Assembly (NCBI RefSeq): GCF_020405185.1
Contig: NZ_CP084463.1
Span: forward strand, 2,294,001-2,358,000
Reading direction: 5' to 3'
DNA from: Halomicrobium salinisoli
GTDB taxonomy: Archaea; Halobacteriota; Halobacteria; Halobacteriales; Haloarculaceae
Length of the DNA: 64,000 bases
The position numbers and the translations under genes are program-made. The notes beneath the pieces are model-generated. The model saw nothing but the letters and a program-made list of their open reading frames with translations. It did not search any database and had not been told where the DNA came from. Below are positions 33,535 to 41,862 of the stretch, one piece after another; within the stretch, counting starts at the first letter, position 1, and every line of letters begins with the position of its first letter.

Positions 33535-34932
33535 GTGAACGTCGCTCGAACGCTCGCCGTCGTCGCGGTCGGCGCGCTGCTGACGACGACGGCCGCCGCG
33601 GGCGTGGCCACGGCCGGCGCGCACGGGACAGTCCTGAACCCCGCGTTCGTCTCGGAGGCGATCGAGCAGGAGGACGGCTACGAGGCCATCAGGAACGCGA
33701 CGCTGTCGGCCGTCGAAGAGAGCGTCCCGGCGTCAGCGGGGACCACCGAGGTCGACGCCGGCGCCGTCGTCGCCGAGGCCGTCGATCGACAGTACGTGCG
33801 CAACCAGACCGAGGCGAACGTCGATCGACTGTACGCCTACCTGCACGGGGAGCGGGCGGACCCGGGCCTGACCGTCGACACGCGCCCGGTGAAAGACGAC
33901 GTCGCCGCGGCCGTCGCGGGCGAGGTGGCCAACGCCAGCCTCGCGACGCTGGTCGCCGAGAGCGGGACCGAGCTCCGCGACCCGGTCAACGTGACGCTCC
34001 TGGAGCGGATGACCAGCGGCCCGGCCGGGTACGAGGCCGCGCGGGCGACCGTCCGCGACGAGGCCCGCGAGCGCGTCCTCGACGCGGCCGTCGACCGGGC
34101 GCTCGGGAACGCGAGCGACGACCGCCTCCTGTCGCTCGCGATCGACGACTACGACCCCGACGACTACTCCGAGGCGGAGAAGGATCGGCTGATCGAGGAG
34201 CACGAGGACGAGATACGGGCCGCGCTTCGCCAGTACCTCAGCGAGGAGCGGTCAGACGAGATCGACGCCCGCGTCGACGAGGAACTGGACGCCGTCCGCG
34301 CCGACTACGCCGGCCGGACCGCCGAGGACCCGGTGGAGAACGCCAGCCTTGCGATCCAGACCACCGTCGCGGCCGGCCTGACGACCGACATGGACTACGG
34401 GACCTTCCGCGAGCGCCTCGACGCCGACCGGGAACGGCTCGGCGAGGCGGTCGGCGACCGCGCCGAACAGCGCCTCGATCAGGAACTGCCCGACCGGCTC
34501 GACCTGACGCGGGAGATGGACGCCGGGACGACCCAGCGGCTCGAGGACGCGCGGACGGCCGTCACGTGGCTCGACCGCCTGCCGTTCGTCCTGCCGGCCG
34601 TCGGCGCGCTGCTGCTCGGGCTGCTGTACTACGTCACCCGGTCGGTCCCGACGGTCCTCGGGACGGCGGGGGCTGCCCTGGTCGCCGGGAGCCTGCCGCC
34701 GTACCTCGCCCTGGGATTCGTCCGGGACCGGGCCGCCGCGGCGCTGGGCGGGGCCGACGCGACGAGCAGGCTCGCCATCGGGCTCGTCGAGCGCACGCTC
34801 GCGCACGTCGGCGCCGTCTCGCTCGCGTTCACTGCCGCCGGCGTCCTGCTGGCGGCCGCGTGGCTGGCGCTGCGCTACGACCTGCACGAGAAGCTCGGGG
34901 GCGGCGGGTCGAACGAGCCGCGGATCGCGTAG
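33535..34932 (+). CDS. Large membrane-anchored surface protein
   Basis: A 465-residue protein with an N-terminal signal-like span (residues 3-28, VARTLAVVAVGALLTTTAAAGVA), a long acidic helical extracellular part (about 30-335) containing several N-x-T/S sequons (NATLS, NQTEANV, NASLA, NVTLL), and three C-terminal hydrophobic spans (about 345-445). It resembles a bacterial or archaeal holin-like or sensor ectodomain but has no family I can name. Start GTG 33535. Confidence 0.7.
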   Translation: MNVARTLAVVAVGALLTTTAAAGVATAGAHGTVLNPAFVSEAIEQEDGYEAIRNATLSAVEESVPASAGTTEVDAGAVVAEAVDRQYVRNQTEANVDRLYAYLHGERADPGLTVDTRPVKDDVAAAVAGEVANASLATLVAESGTELRDPVNVTLLERMTSGPAGYEAARATVRDEARERVLDAAVDRALGNASDDRLLSLAIDDYDPDDYSEAEKDRLIEEHEDEIRAALRQYLSEERSDEIDARVDEELDAVRADYAGRTAEDPVENASLAIQTTVAAGLTTDMDYGTFRERLDADRERLGEAVGDRAEQRLDQELPDRLDLTREMDAGTTQRLEDARTAVTWLDRLPFVLPAVGALLLGLLYYVTRSVPTVLGTAGAALVAGSLPPYLALGFVRDRAAAALGGADATSRLAIGLVERTLAHVGAVSLAFTAAGVLLAAAWLALRYDLHEKLGGGGSNEPRIA

Positions 34933-34938
34933 CTTCCG

Positions 34939-35943
34939 CTACTCGACGCGGTCGCGCGCCGCCGCGACCACGAGCGGGAACGTGATGGTGGCGTCGGCGT
35001 AGACGGAGACGTTCCGCGCGTCCGTCTCCAGTTTCCCCCACGAGCGGGCCTCCTCGAGCGTCGCGCCCGAGAGCCCGCCGGTCTGGGGCGGGTCCATCGT
35101 CAGCTGGACGGCGTAGTCGTAGGCGTCCGGCGAGACCAGCATCGTCTGGAGGACGTAGTTCTTCGGGACGCCGCCGCCGACGACCAGCGCGCCGGCCTCG
35201 TCGGCCTCGTAGGCGATGTCCGTGATCTGGGTCATGTCCGCCAGCGCGTCCAGCGTGAAGTCGCTGGTCTGGGAGTACATCCACGACTGCAGGCCCAGCA
35301 CCGAGTCCTGGACGGCGGGGCAGTAGATCGGGACGTCGTTCTCGTAGGCCGCGGCGGCGACGCCGGGGTCCTCGTCGACGTCCTCGCGCTCGTTGACCTC
35401 CGAGTTCGCCCGGCCCAGCTCCTCGGTCAGCCGCTGGATGGAGACGCCGCCGTCGTCCGACTCCTCGGCGAGGACGGGGAACACCTCGTCGCGGAGGTGG
35501 GACTCGAACAGCGCGAAGTGCTCCTGGGGCAGGTAGACGTTGTAGATGCGGTCCACGCCCTCGTCGCGCAGCTGCTCGTCGTGCTCGCGTTCGGTCTTGC
35601 CTTCGGCGTGTGTTTCCCCGTGGTGGTGCTTGCCACCGATGGCCTCGATGCTGTCGTGGGTGAGGTTCGCGCCGGTCGTCACCAGCGCGTCGACGTGGCC
35701 GTCCCGGATCAGGTCGCTGACGATGCGGCGCATGCCCGTCGGGACCATCGCACCGGCCAGCCCGAGGAAGGTGGTCACGTCGTCGCGGAACAGCTCGGCG
35801 GTGACGTCGACCGCCTCGTGGACGGTGGCCGCGCCGATGCCTGCGTCGCCGTACTCGGCGGCCAGTTCGCCGACCGTCATCCCCGCCCGGACCTCGCTGT
35901 GGCCGACGGGGTCGTGGTCGAACGTCTCGCGGTCGTCGCTCAT
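34939..35943 (-). CDS. dys: Deoxyhypusine synthase
   Basis: A 334-residue NAD-dependent enzyme that transfers a butylamine moiety to the conserved Lys of aIF5A. It has the Rossmann-type fold and the catalytic Lys261 (VVGGGVPKNYVLQT), with VTTGANLTHDSIE near the N terminus and GLSGATLEEARSWGK near the end. A His-rich loop (GGKHHHGETHAEGK, about residues 104-117) is present. The substrate protein gene aIF5A and an agmatinase-like gene lie 5-6 kb away on the same strand. Confidence 0.93.
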   Translation of the reverse strand: MSDDRETFDHDPVGHSEVRAGMTVGELAAEYGDAGIGAATVHEAVDVTAELFRDDVTTFLGLAGAMVPTGMRRIVSDLIRDGHVDALVTTGANLTHDSIEAIGGKHHHGETHAEGKTEREHDEQLRDEGVDRIYNVYLPQEHFALFESHLRDEVFPVLAEESDDGGVSIQRLTEELGRANSEVNEREDVDEDPGVAAAAYENDVPIYCPAVQDSVLGLQSWMYSQTSDFTLDALADMTQITDIAYEADEAGALVVGGGVPKNYVLQTMLVSPDAYDYAVQLTMDPPQTGGLSGATLEEARSWGKLETDARNVSVYADATITFPLVVAAARDRVE

Positions 35944-36000
35944 ACCCTCCCTCGCGGCGGCGCGGGCTTCAAGGCCGCGCTTCCGGTCCGGGAGCGCGGC

Positions 36001-36184
36001 TCGCGTGTCGTTCCCGTTGGTCACTCCCGCTCGCTCTCACCGAGGCCGCTCGCTTCGCTCGTGAGCCCGCGGCTCGCGTGTCGTTCCCGTTGGTCACTCC
36101 CGCTCACTCTCACCGAGGCCGCTCGCTTCGCTCGCGAGCCCGCGGCTCGCGTGTCGTTCCCGTTGGTCACTCCCGCTCGCTCAT
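36001..36184. repeat. 73-bp tandem direct repeats, about 2.5 copies
   Basis: Copies at 36001-36073 and 36074-36146 differ at only two bases; a third, partial copy starts at 36147. Each begins TCGCGTGTCGTTCCCGTTGG. The unit contains the mirror word CTCGCTTCGCTCG and an inverted repeat GAGCCCGCGGCTC. The array lies in the 275-bp spacer between dys and the SprT-like gene. There are no unique spacers, so it is not CRISPR. Confidence 0.85.
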
Positions 36185-36187
36185 TCC

Positions 36188-36214
36188 GAGGTCGCTCCCT
36201 GCGGTCGCGACCTC
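36188..36214 (-). terminator. Stem-loop after the SprT-like gene
   Basis: Perfect 8-bp stem GAGGTCGC / GCGACCTC (36188-36195 / 36207-36214) with an 11-base loop, just past the stop codon of the SprT-like gene. No T tract follows, so its terminator role is tentative. Confidence 0.4.
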
Positions 36215-36217
36215 GTG

Positions 36218-36847
36218 TCAGTCGTCGGCCGCCGCCCCGTCAGCGGCGTCGTCGACCGCGGCCGCGCCGTCGCCGCCGGCGTGCGACGCCCGCTCGATGG
36301 GCGCCTCGCAGCAGTTCGAGCGGTACCGCTCGTACTCGCGGACGAGCTTGCACTCGCGGTACCGGTGGGCGGTCACCGCGCCGCAGTCGGTACACCGGAA
36401 CGTCCACTTCGGATCGGCGAAGGTGCGGCAGTGGACCTCGGTGTCGAGTTCCTCGGCCCGCTCGCGGAAGGCGGCGCCGTGGCCGGTGGTCCCGTAGTGC
36501 TGGAACTGCTCGACGTGGACCAGTTCGTGTCTGAGCGTCGAGGCCCACTCCGCGCTGTCGAACGCCTCGAAGGCGGCCCAGGTGAGCGACACGGTGCACT
36601 CCGGCGGCCGGCCGTCGGCGCCCGGCGTCGCCTCCCAGTCCATCGGCTCGCCCACGGTCGCGCCGTCGATCACGCGGCGCTTGACCGCCGCGGCGCGGCG
36701 CTTGGCGCGCGTGGAGACCTCCCACTCGACGAGGTCGAAGCGAACGTCGAGCCCCCACTCCCGCCTCGCGTCGCGGGCGTACGAGCGGGACCACGCGATC
36801 AGCTCCTCGTGGTCCGCGATGTCGTCGAACGCCGGCGGCTCGTCCAT
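36218..36847 (-). CDS. SprT-like zinc metallopeptidase
   Basis: A 209-residue protein with the zinc protease motif HELVHVEQFQHYG (HExxH) and a C-terminal zinc ribbon (FRCTDCGAVTAHRYRECK, SNCCEAP). SprT/Spartan relatives proteolyse DNA-protein crosslinks. ATG 36847 is chosen (MDEPPAFDD). The end is a low-complexity acidic Ala-rich tail. The HMCES-type gene at 28071 is functionally related in crosslink handling but not linked. Confidence 0.85.
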   Translation of the reverse strand: MDEPPAFDDIADHEELIAWSRSYARDARREWGLDVRFDLVEWEVSTRAKRRAAAVKRRVIDGATVGEPMDWEATPGADGRPPECTVSLTWAAFEAFDSAEWASTLRHELVHVEQFQHYGTTGHGAAFRERAEELDTEVHCRTFADPKWTFRCTDCGAVTAHRYRECKLVREYERYRSNCCEAPIERASHAGGDGAAAVDDAADGAAADD

Positions 36848-37082
36848 CGCGTTCCCCTGTGTCACGGACGGGTTTATACGTCTCGGCCGCGGACCGCCGA
36901 CGCGTCCGCCAGTGCCTGTCAGATACACTAACTTAATGCGGATGTCACTTCGCGTAACCTGTCCGGTAGTCGCCAGTAAGCGCGGCCACTGGTCTAGTAA
37001 CCCGCGTATGGGATTCTAAACGTTTCTTCCGTACTAAGGCGCTTCTCGCCCTCGTCGGATATTGCAGCGGAGTTGATTCATC

Positions 37083-38132
37083 ATGACAAGCGACAGCACA
37101 ACGACACGCCTCGCAACCATCGCGCTCGCCCTCGCAGTGATCACCGTCGGGGGCGTCGCGACGATGGGCGTCGCGGCACAGGACGCGGGTAACGAGACGA
37201 CAGACAACGGGACGGACGTCGGCGTCGACGGCAACGAGACGGTCGACAACGAGACCGACGTCGGCCTCACCAACGAGACGGAGGACAACGAGACTGACGT
37301 CGGCGTCACGGACAACGAAACCGAGGACAACGAGACCGACGTCAGCGTCACAGACAACGAAACCGAGGACAACGAGACCGACGTCGGCGTCACGGACAAC
37401 GAGACGATGGCCGAGCCGACGGCGAACCTGACCGTCGACGACCAGACCAGCAACGGCAGCGCGATCGCCATCTCGTCGGCTAACCTCTCCGATGGCGGGT
37501 TCCTCGTGGCGTACAACGCCACCATGGCGGAGCCGCTCGGGTCCGTGAACGCCTCGGAGATCAGCATGAACGAGACGATGGCCGTCGGCGACAACGAGAC
37601 GACGGCCGGTGACAACGAGACGACCAGCGTCACCGACAACGACACGCTGACCGTCGGCGACAACGAGACGGCCAACGAGACGATGGCCACCGACGGGAAC
37701 GACACGGCCGCCGACGCCGGGCAGAACGCGTCCCTGATGCTCGACGAGACGCTCGACGAGAACCAGACCATCGTGGTCGTCGCGTTCCAGGACACCAACG
37801 ACAACGGCGAGTTCGACCTCGGCACCGACGAGGTCTACCTGAACCAGGACGGATCGATCGCGTCCGACTCCGCGATGGTGAACGTCACCGACGCCGCGGG
37901 CGACGACACGGAGCTGGACGAGACCGACGACGCGGCCAACGAGACTGACGACGGACAGGCCGAACCCGGCTTCGTCGACGGCGACGAGAGCGACGAGACC
38001 GAGACTGACACCGAGACCGAGACCGAAGACACTGACGACGACGCTGCCGACGACGACGAAGACGACGAAGACGACGACGTCGAGGTGTTCACCCCGACCC
38101 CTGAGGACGGCGACACGGACGACGAGTCCTAG
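37083..38132 (+). CDS. Exported sequon-rich acidic surface protein
   Basis: A 349-residue protein with a signal peptide (ATIALALAVITVGGVATMGVAAQ). Residues 32-115 are built from NETEDNETDVGVTD-type repeats, so nearly every third to fifth residue belongs to an N-E-T or N-G-T glycosylation sequon. The middle (about 118-270) looks like a DUF7282-type domain (SSANLSDGGFLVAYNATM). The C-terminal tail is almost pure Asp/Glu/Thr. It has no C-terminal membrane span. Likely a heavily N-glycosylated secreted protein. It has a long 5' spacer with a possible TATA box near 36930. Confidence 0.8.
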   Translation: MTSDSTTTRLATIALALAVITVGGVATMGVAAQDAGNETTDNGTDVGVDGNETVDNETDVGLTNETEDNETDVGVTDNETEDNETDVSVTDNETEDNETDVGVTDNETMAEPTANLTVDDQTSNGSAIAISSANLSDGGFLVAYNATMAEPLGSVNASEISMNETMAVGDNETTAGDNETTSVTDNDTLTVGDNETANETMATDGNDTAADAGQNASLMLDETLDENQTIVVVAFQDTNDNGEFDLGTDEVYLNQDGSIASDSAMVNVTDAAGDDTELDETDDAANETDDGQAEPGFVDGDESDETETDTETETEDTDDDAADDDEDDEDDDVEVFTPTPEDGDTDDES

Positions 38133-38201
38133 ACCGGTAACCGCGAACCGACCGAGCGATTTCTGACGGGGCCGCCGCCGTGGCGGCCCCCGTCGCCTCG
38201 T

Positions 38202-38414
38202 TTACTCCCGCTCCAGCAGACCGAGGTCCTCGGCAGCGCGGTCGAGCAGGTGCTCGGCGACCTCCGGATCCAGACGCGCGACCTCCTCGCCGTCGTGTAG
38301 CTGGTCGTTGTGTCGATCGATGGCCGCCTCCAGGTCGTCGAAGGGGACCTCTGTCCGCGTGTCACACTCAGGACAGACCACCGGGACCTCCGGCAGGTCG
38401 TTCTCACCCGACAT
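38202..38414 (-). CDS. Small zinc-finger protein
   Basis: A 70-residue acidic protein with one CxxC pair (VVCPECDTRTEVP) and a His pair (DRHNDQLHDGEE), which could complete a C2H2-like site, then a short helix. ATG 38414 is chosen (MSGENDLPEV). Role unknown. Confidence 0.65.
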   Translation of the reverse strand: MSGENDLPEVPVVCPECDTRTEVPFDDLEAAIDRHNDQLHDGEEVARLDPEVAEHLLDRAAEDLGLLERE

Positions 38415-38534
38415 ACCCGAAAGGCGCGCGCATCGCAGCAAAAGCGTTCGGGTACCCGCCGGAAAAGCACTCGAAACCTACTCTGTCGAGGATCCGACGC
38501 GGCGGTGCCCGCGCCCGGCGGGCGCCGGACGGCG

Positions 38535-39302
38535 TCAGAGCCCCGTCGGGAACTCGAGGAACGTCGTCTCGACGCCCCACTCCTCCAGCAGGTCGGCCAG
38601 CGACCGCACGCCGGCGGTCTCCGTCGCGTAGTGGCCGGCCAGCACCACGGTCAGGCCGGCCTCGCGGGCCTCGTGGTAGGCCTGCTGCTTGCCCTCGCCG
38701 GTGATCAGCGCGTCCGCCCCCGCCGCGGCGGCCTCGTCGATCCAGTCGACGCCGCTGCCGGTGACGACGGCCACGTCCTCGATCCGCTCCGGCCCGAAGT
38801 CGAGCACCTGGACGGGCCGGCCGCCGGTGTCGAGCGAGTCCGCGAGCGTCGCGCGCAGTTCGTCGGCGGTGTACCCCTCCGGCGCCCGCCCGCGCTGGCC
38901 GATGTACTCCGGCCCCATCTCGCCGAAGGGCTCGCGGTCGGTCAGGTCCAGCAGGTCCGCCACTCCGGCGGCGTTGCCCAGTTCCTGGTGGCCGTCCAGC
39001 GGGAGGTGCGAGACGTACAGCGCCACGTCGTTCTCGATCAGCGGGGCGGCGCGCCGGTAGTACGTCCCGGTCAGCCGCTCCATGCTACCGAAGACGACGC
39101 CGTGGTGGGTCACCAGCAGGTCGGCGTCCGCCTCGGCAGCGGCCTCGGCGGTCGCCTCCGCGGCGTCGACCGCGACCGCCGCCGTCTCGATCTCGGCGCT
39201 CTCGGGCCCGATCTGGAGCCCGTTCGGGCTCGGGTCCACGTCGGCGTAGGCCGCGGTGTCCAGCCGGTCGTCAAGCCGCTCGGTGATCTCCTGCAGGTCC
39301 AT
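38535..39302 (-). CDS. NIF3-like dinuclear metal-binding protein
   Basis: A 255-residue protein of the NIF3/DUF34 (YbgI) family: LLVTHHGVVFGSM holds the His-His pair, and the C-terminal half has LITGEGKQQAYHEA and VVLAGHYATETAGVR. These match the family layout with two metal sites. Members have been linked to GTP cyclohydrolase-like activity, but the role is unsettled. Confidence 0.88.
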   Translation of the reverse strand: MDLQEITERLDDRLDTAAYADVDPSPNGLQIGPESAEIETAAVAVDAAEATAEAAAEADADLLVTHHGVVFGSMERLTGTYYRRAAPLIENDVALYVSHLPLDGHQELGNAAGVADLLDLTDREPFGEMGPEYIGQRGRAPEGYTADELRATLADSLDTGGRPVQVLDFGPERIEDVAVVTGSGVDWIDEAAAAGADALITGEGKQQAYHEAREAGLTVVLAGHYATETAGVRSLADLLEEWGVETTFLEFPTGL

Positions 39303-39417
39303 GTCCGGCCAGTCGGTCGGCCCCGCCGTATGCCTTCGGACTCGGGCGGGCGGTCCCCCGAACGACCAGGCCGGCCCCGACGTCGGAGCGCCCGCGAGCG
39401 GCAGAATCAGCCGCGGT

Positions 39418-40341
39418 CTAGTCGGACTGCACGAGCTGGCCGCTCCGCTCGTCGATCAGGTCGTGTTCGACGGCGGCGTCGATGATGCGCTCGAACTCGT
39501 CGTCGCTGATCTCGTAGGCGTTGGTGGCCACGGCCTTGATCTCCGCCCGGTCGACGGGGAACTCGCGGTTCTGGAGCAGGCGCATGACCTTGTTGTACTC
39601 CAGTCGGGTCAGCGAGGGCTCCCCGTCCGTCGGGTCGCCGGTGCCCTCGTCGGCCTCGGCGGCCTCCGACCGGTCGCTGGCGACGTCGGCGGCGCTTCGC
39701 CCGTCGCCGTAGTTGCCCTCGTCCGCGGTGGACCCGGAGCGACCGCCGGCGCGCTGGCCGGTCGACGCGTCCGCGTTGCCGTCGTCGGCGCCGGCCGATC
39801 CGTTCTGCGGCCGTCGCGGCGCCTCGGACCTGTCGTCGCCCGCCCGTCCGTCGTCAGACCGGCCGTTCCGTCCTCGCTCCGGTGGCTCGGACCGGGCGCC
39901 GTCGCGGCCGCGGCCGTCCTTGACCTCGTCACTGCCCACGCCGCCGAGGAGCCCCTCGTAGCTCCCGTTCCCGTCGCGGTTGGCGTCCTCGCGAGACGAA
40001 GCCGAGCGAGGGCTCGTGGAACCCTGTTCCACGGCGTCCTCGGCCGACGTCCAGCCGACGTTCTCGGCGTCGGCGTCACCCTCGACGGTGCCGCCCGTAC
40101 CGGTTCGCTGCTGCCCGGAGTCGACGGTCGATCCGGCGTCGTCGTCCGCGTCGGGCTGTCCGTCCACCGCGCCGACGACCGTCTCGACGACCTGGCCGAG
40201 TTTCCGCTGGCAGGTCGGACACAGCACGACCGTCTGCTGCTGGTCGTCGTCGGGGAGCAGTTCCGCGGGCACGATCGGGTACTCCGAGAGGGAGGCGTCC
40301 AGCGCCGCCCCGCAGAAGTAACACGAGGAGAGTCGATCCAT
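39418..40341 (-). CDS. Zinc-ribbon protein with long disordered linker
   Basis: A 307-residue protein. The N terminus carries a Cys4 ribbon (SSCYFCGAALD, VVLCPTCQRK). A Ser/Asp/Gly/Arg-rich low-complexity linker occupies about residues 60-235. The C terminus is a compact helical domain (TRLEYNKVMRLLQNREFPV to the end) that may be a winged helix. Haloarchaeal hypothetical; likely nucleic-acid associated. Confidence 0.7.
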   Translation of the reverse strand: MDRLSSCYFCGAALDASLSEYPIVPAELLPDDDQQQTVVLCPTCQRKLGQVVETVVGAVDGQPDADDDAGSTVDSGQQRTGTGGTVEGDADAENVGWTSAEDAVEQGSTSPRSASSREDANRDGNGSYEGLLGGVGSDEVKDGRGRDGARSEPPERGRNGRSDDGRAGDDRSEAPRRPQNGSAGADDGNADASTGQRAGGRSGSTADEGNYGDGRSAADVASDRSEAAEADEGTGDPTDGEPSLTRLEYNKVMRLLQNREFPVDRAEIKAVATNAYEISDDEFERIIDAAVEHDLIDERSGQLVQSD

Positions 40342-40476
40342 GCGGCCACGTGTGTGTGCCGCTGTCTTAAATCGTCCGCCGCGGTGCCGGGTCGGAACGG
40401 ACGGTGCCGCCGAGGGAAACGTAGTTACAGACGGGATACTGCCGACGGGGGCGTAGCCGCCGGGGTATCGACCGTC

Positions 40477-40612
40477 GACGGCAAGTCAGGCGGCCGCGTG
40501 CAGTGCCGCGGACGGCAAGTCAGCCGTCGGCGTGCAGTGCCGCGGACGGCAAGTCAGCCGTCCGCGTGCGCGCCGCAGCCGGCAATACAGCCGGCCGCGT
40601 GAGCGTAGACGA
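40477..40612. repeat. 34-bp tandem repeats derived from the end of the agmatinase-like gene
   Basis: Unit GACGGCAAGTCAG... at 40477-40510 and 40511-40544; a degenerate third copy at 40545-40578 and a weaker fourth from 40579. The last two lie inside the 3' end of the agmatinase-like gene and encode its C terminus, so the outer copies look like an expansion of coding sequence past the stop. 34 is not a multiple of three. Confidence 0.75.
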
Positions 40613-41384
40613 ACGCGCGCAGGAGCTTCGCAGCCAGGACGGCGGCCTGACCGTCGTCCCGGTCGTTGACCTCGACGACGTCGAAGCCGACGGCGCGGGG
40701 CGCGACGGCGCGGACCGCGTCGTGCATCGTCGCCGGGTCGAGGCCGAACGGCTCCATCGTGCCCGTGCCGGGCGCGTAGCCGGGGTCGGCGGCGTCGATG
40801 TCGACCGAGAGGTAGGCGTCGCCGTCGAAGTCGGGATCCCAGTCGGCCACCTCGTCGGGCGGGACGACGGTGACGTCGTCGGCGCCGGCGCGCTCCCACT
40901 CGGCCTCGCTGCCGGTGCGGGCCCCGAGGATCACCGCGCGGTCGGCGACGTCGAGCGCGTGGTGCGCGACGGTCGCGTGGCTCAGCGGGTTGCCGGCGTA
41001 GGACTCCCGGAGGTCGAGGTGGGCGTCGAGGCAGACGAAGACGTCGGGGTCGAGCGCGCGGACGCCCGCCACGGTGACGGTGTGTTCGCCGCCGACCAGC
41101 AGCGGTACTCGCCCCTCGTCGGCGTGGTCGGCGAGCGTCCCGCGGAGGAAGGTGAGGTACTCGGCGACGTCGTCGGTCGGGCCGACGTCGCCGTGGTCCG
41201 CGACGGCGAGGTCCGTGAAGCGCTGCTCAGTGTGCTGGTCGTAGTCGTCGAACGACTCCGCAAAATGGCGGACGCGGCGCGGACCGAACCGGGCGCCTGG
41301 CTGGAACGTCGTCGAGGCGTCGAGCGGTGCGCCCACGACGACGTATTCTGCCGACGCAGGGTCGGCCGACGCGCCGGGGAACAT
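40554..41384 (-). CDS. Agmatinase / arginase-family protein (aIF5A-linked)
   Basis: A 276-residue ureohydrolase with a complete di-manganese set: GGEHT (His101), DAHLDLR (Asp120, His122, Asp124) and SVDIDAADPGYAPGTGT (Asp195, Asp197). The family converts agmatine to putrescine and urea. It is two bases from aIF5A and in the same direction, so they are probably one operon. In Haloferax an agmatinase-like protein is needed for aIF5A deoxyhypusination, which fits this neighbourhood. Confidence 0.85.
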   Translation of the reverse strand: MFPGASADPASAEYVVVGAPLDASTTFQPGARFGPRRVRHFAESFDDYDQHTEQRFTDLAVADHGDVGPTDDVAEYLTFLRGTLADHADEGRVPLLVGGEHTVTVAGVRALDPDVFVCLDAHLDLRESYAGNPLSHATVAHHALDVADRAVILGARTGSEAEWERAGADDVTVVPPDEVADWDPDFDGDAYLSVDIDAADPGYAPGTGTMEPFGLDPATMHDAVRAVAPRAVGFDVVEVNDRDDGQAAVLAAKLLRAFVYAHAAGCIAGCGAHADG

Positions 41385-41385
41385 C

Positions 41386-41760
41386 CTAGACGATCTTGCG
41401 CTGCTCTTCGTACTCGAGGTACTCGATCTCGTCGTCGGGGCTGAGGTCCTCGCCCTCGGGGATGCGCATCGTGAACGTGTCGTAGGTCTCCAGGTCCATC
41501 ACCTGGGCGTCGTCGCCGGTGACCGAGACGACCTGGCCCTGCTTGCGGTCGATGATCGGGACCCAGACCTTGGCGTCGACGGGCTGGGAGAGCGAGCGCT
41601 TCTTCCCGTCGAAGACGCCCTCGGCCTCCACGCGGGCCTTGGCGCTGCCGTGCTTGCCCGGCTTGGCCGTGCTGTAGGAGTTGATCTCGCACGGCGTGTC
41701 GTCGATCATCACGTAGCTTCCCTCGTCGAGGTCTCGAACCTCGTTCTGCTGTCGCGGCAT
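41386..41760 (-). CDS. eif5a: Translation factor aIF5A
   Basis: A 124-residue homologue of eIF5A, which relieves stalled ribosomes (polyproline stretches) when hypusinated. The modification loop is [14 protein letters not shown] with Lys36 as the modified residue; the C-terminal domain is the OB fold ([19 protein letters not shown]). Two bases separate it from the agmatinase-like gene. A TATA-like TTTATAC lies about 27 bases upstream, supporting a leaderless start at 41760. Confidence 0.95.
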   Translation of the reverse strand: MPRQQNEVRDLDEGSYVMIDDTPCEINSYSTAKPGKHGSAKARVEAEGVFDGKKRSLSQPVDAKVWVPIIDRKQGQVVSVTGDDAQVMDLETYDTFTMRIPEGEDLSPDDEIEYLEYEEQRKIV

Positions 41761-41862
41761 ACCGCGGGATTGTCGATGTGCCTGTATAAACGGTTTGGAT
41801 TGCGAGAGCGCCCGAGCGGAACGAGTCTCGGCGAGAGGCCGATTGCCCGTCGCCCGCGGCCC

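Noticed and set aside
36001..36214. CRISPR array
   Set aside because: The 73-bp units abut directly with no unique spacers and no cas genes are present.
37180..37420. CRISPR or satellite array in the surface-protein gene
   Set aside because: The repeats are in frame and encode the NETEDNETD glycosylation units of a protein with a signal peptide.
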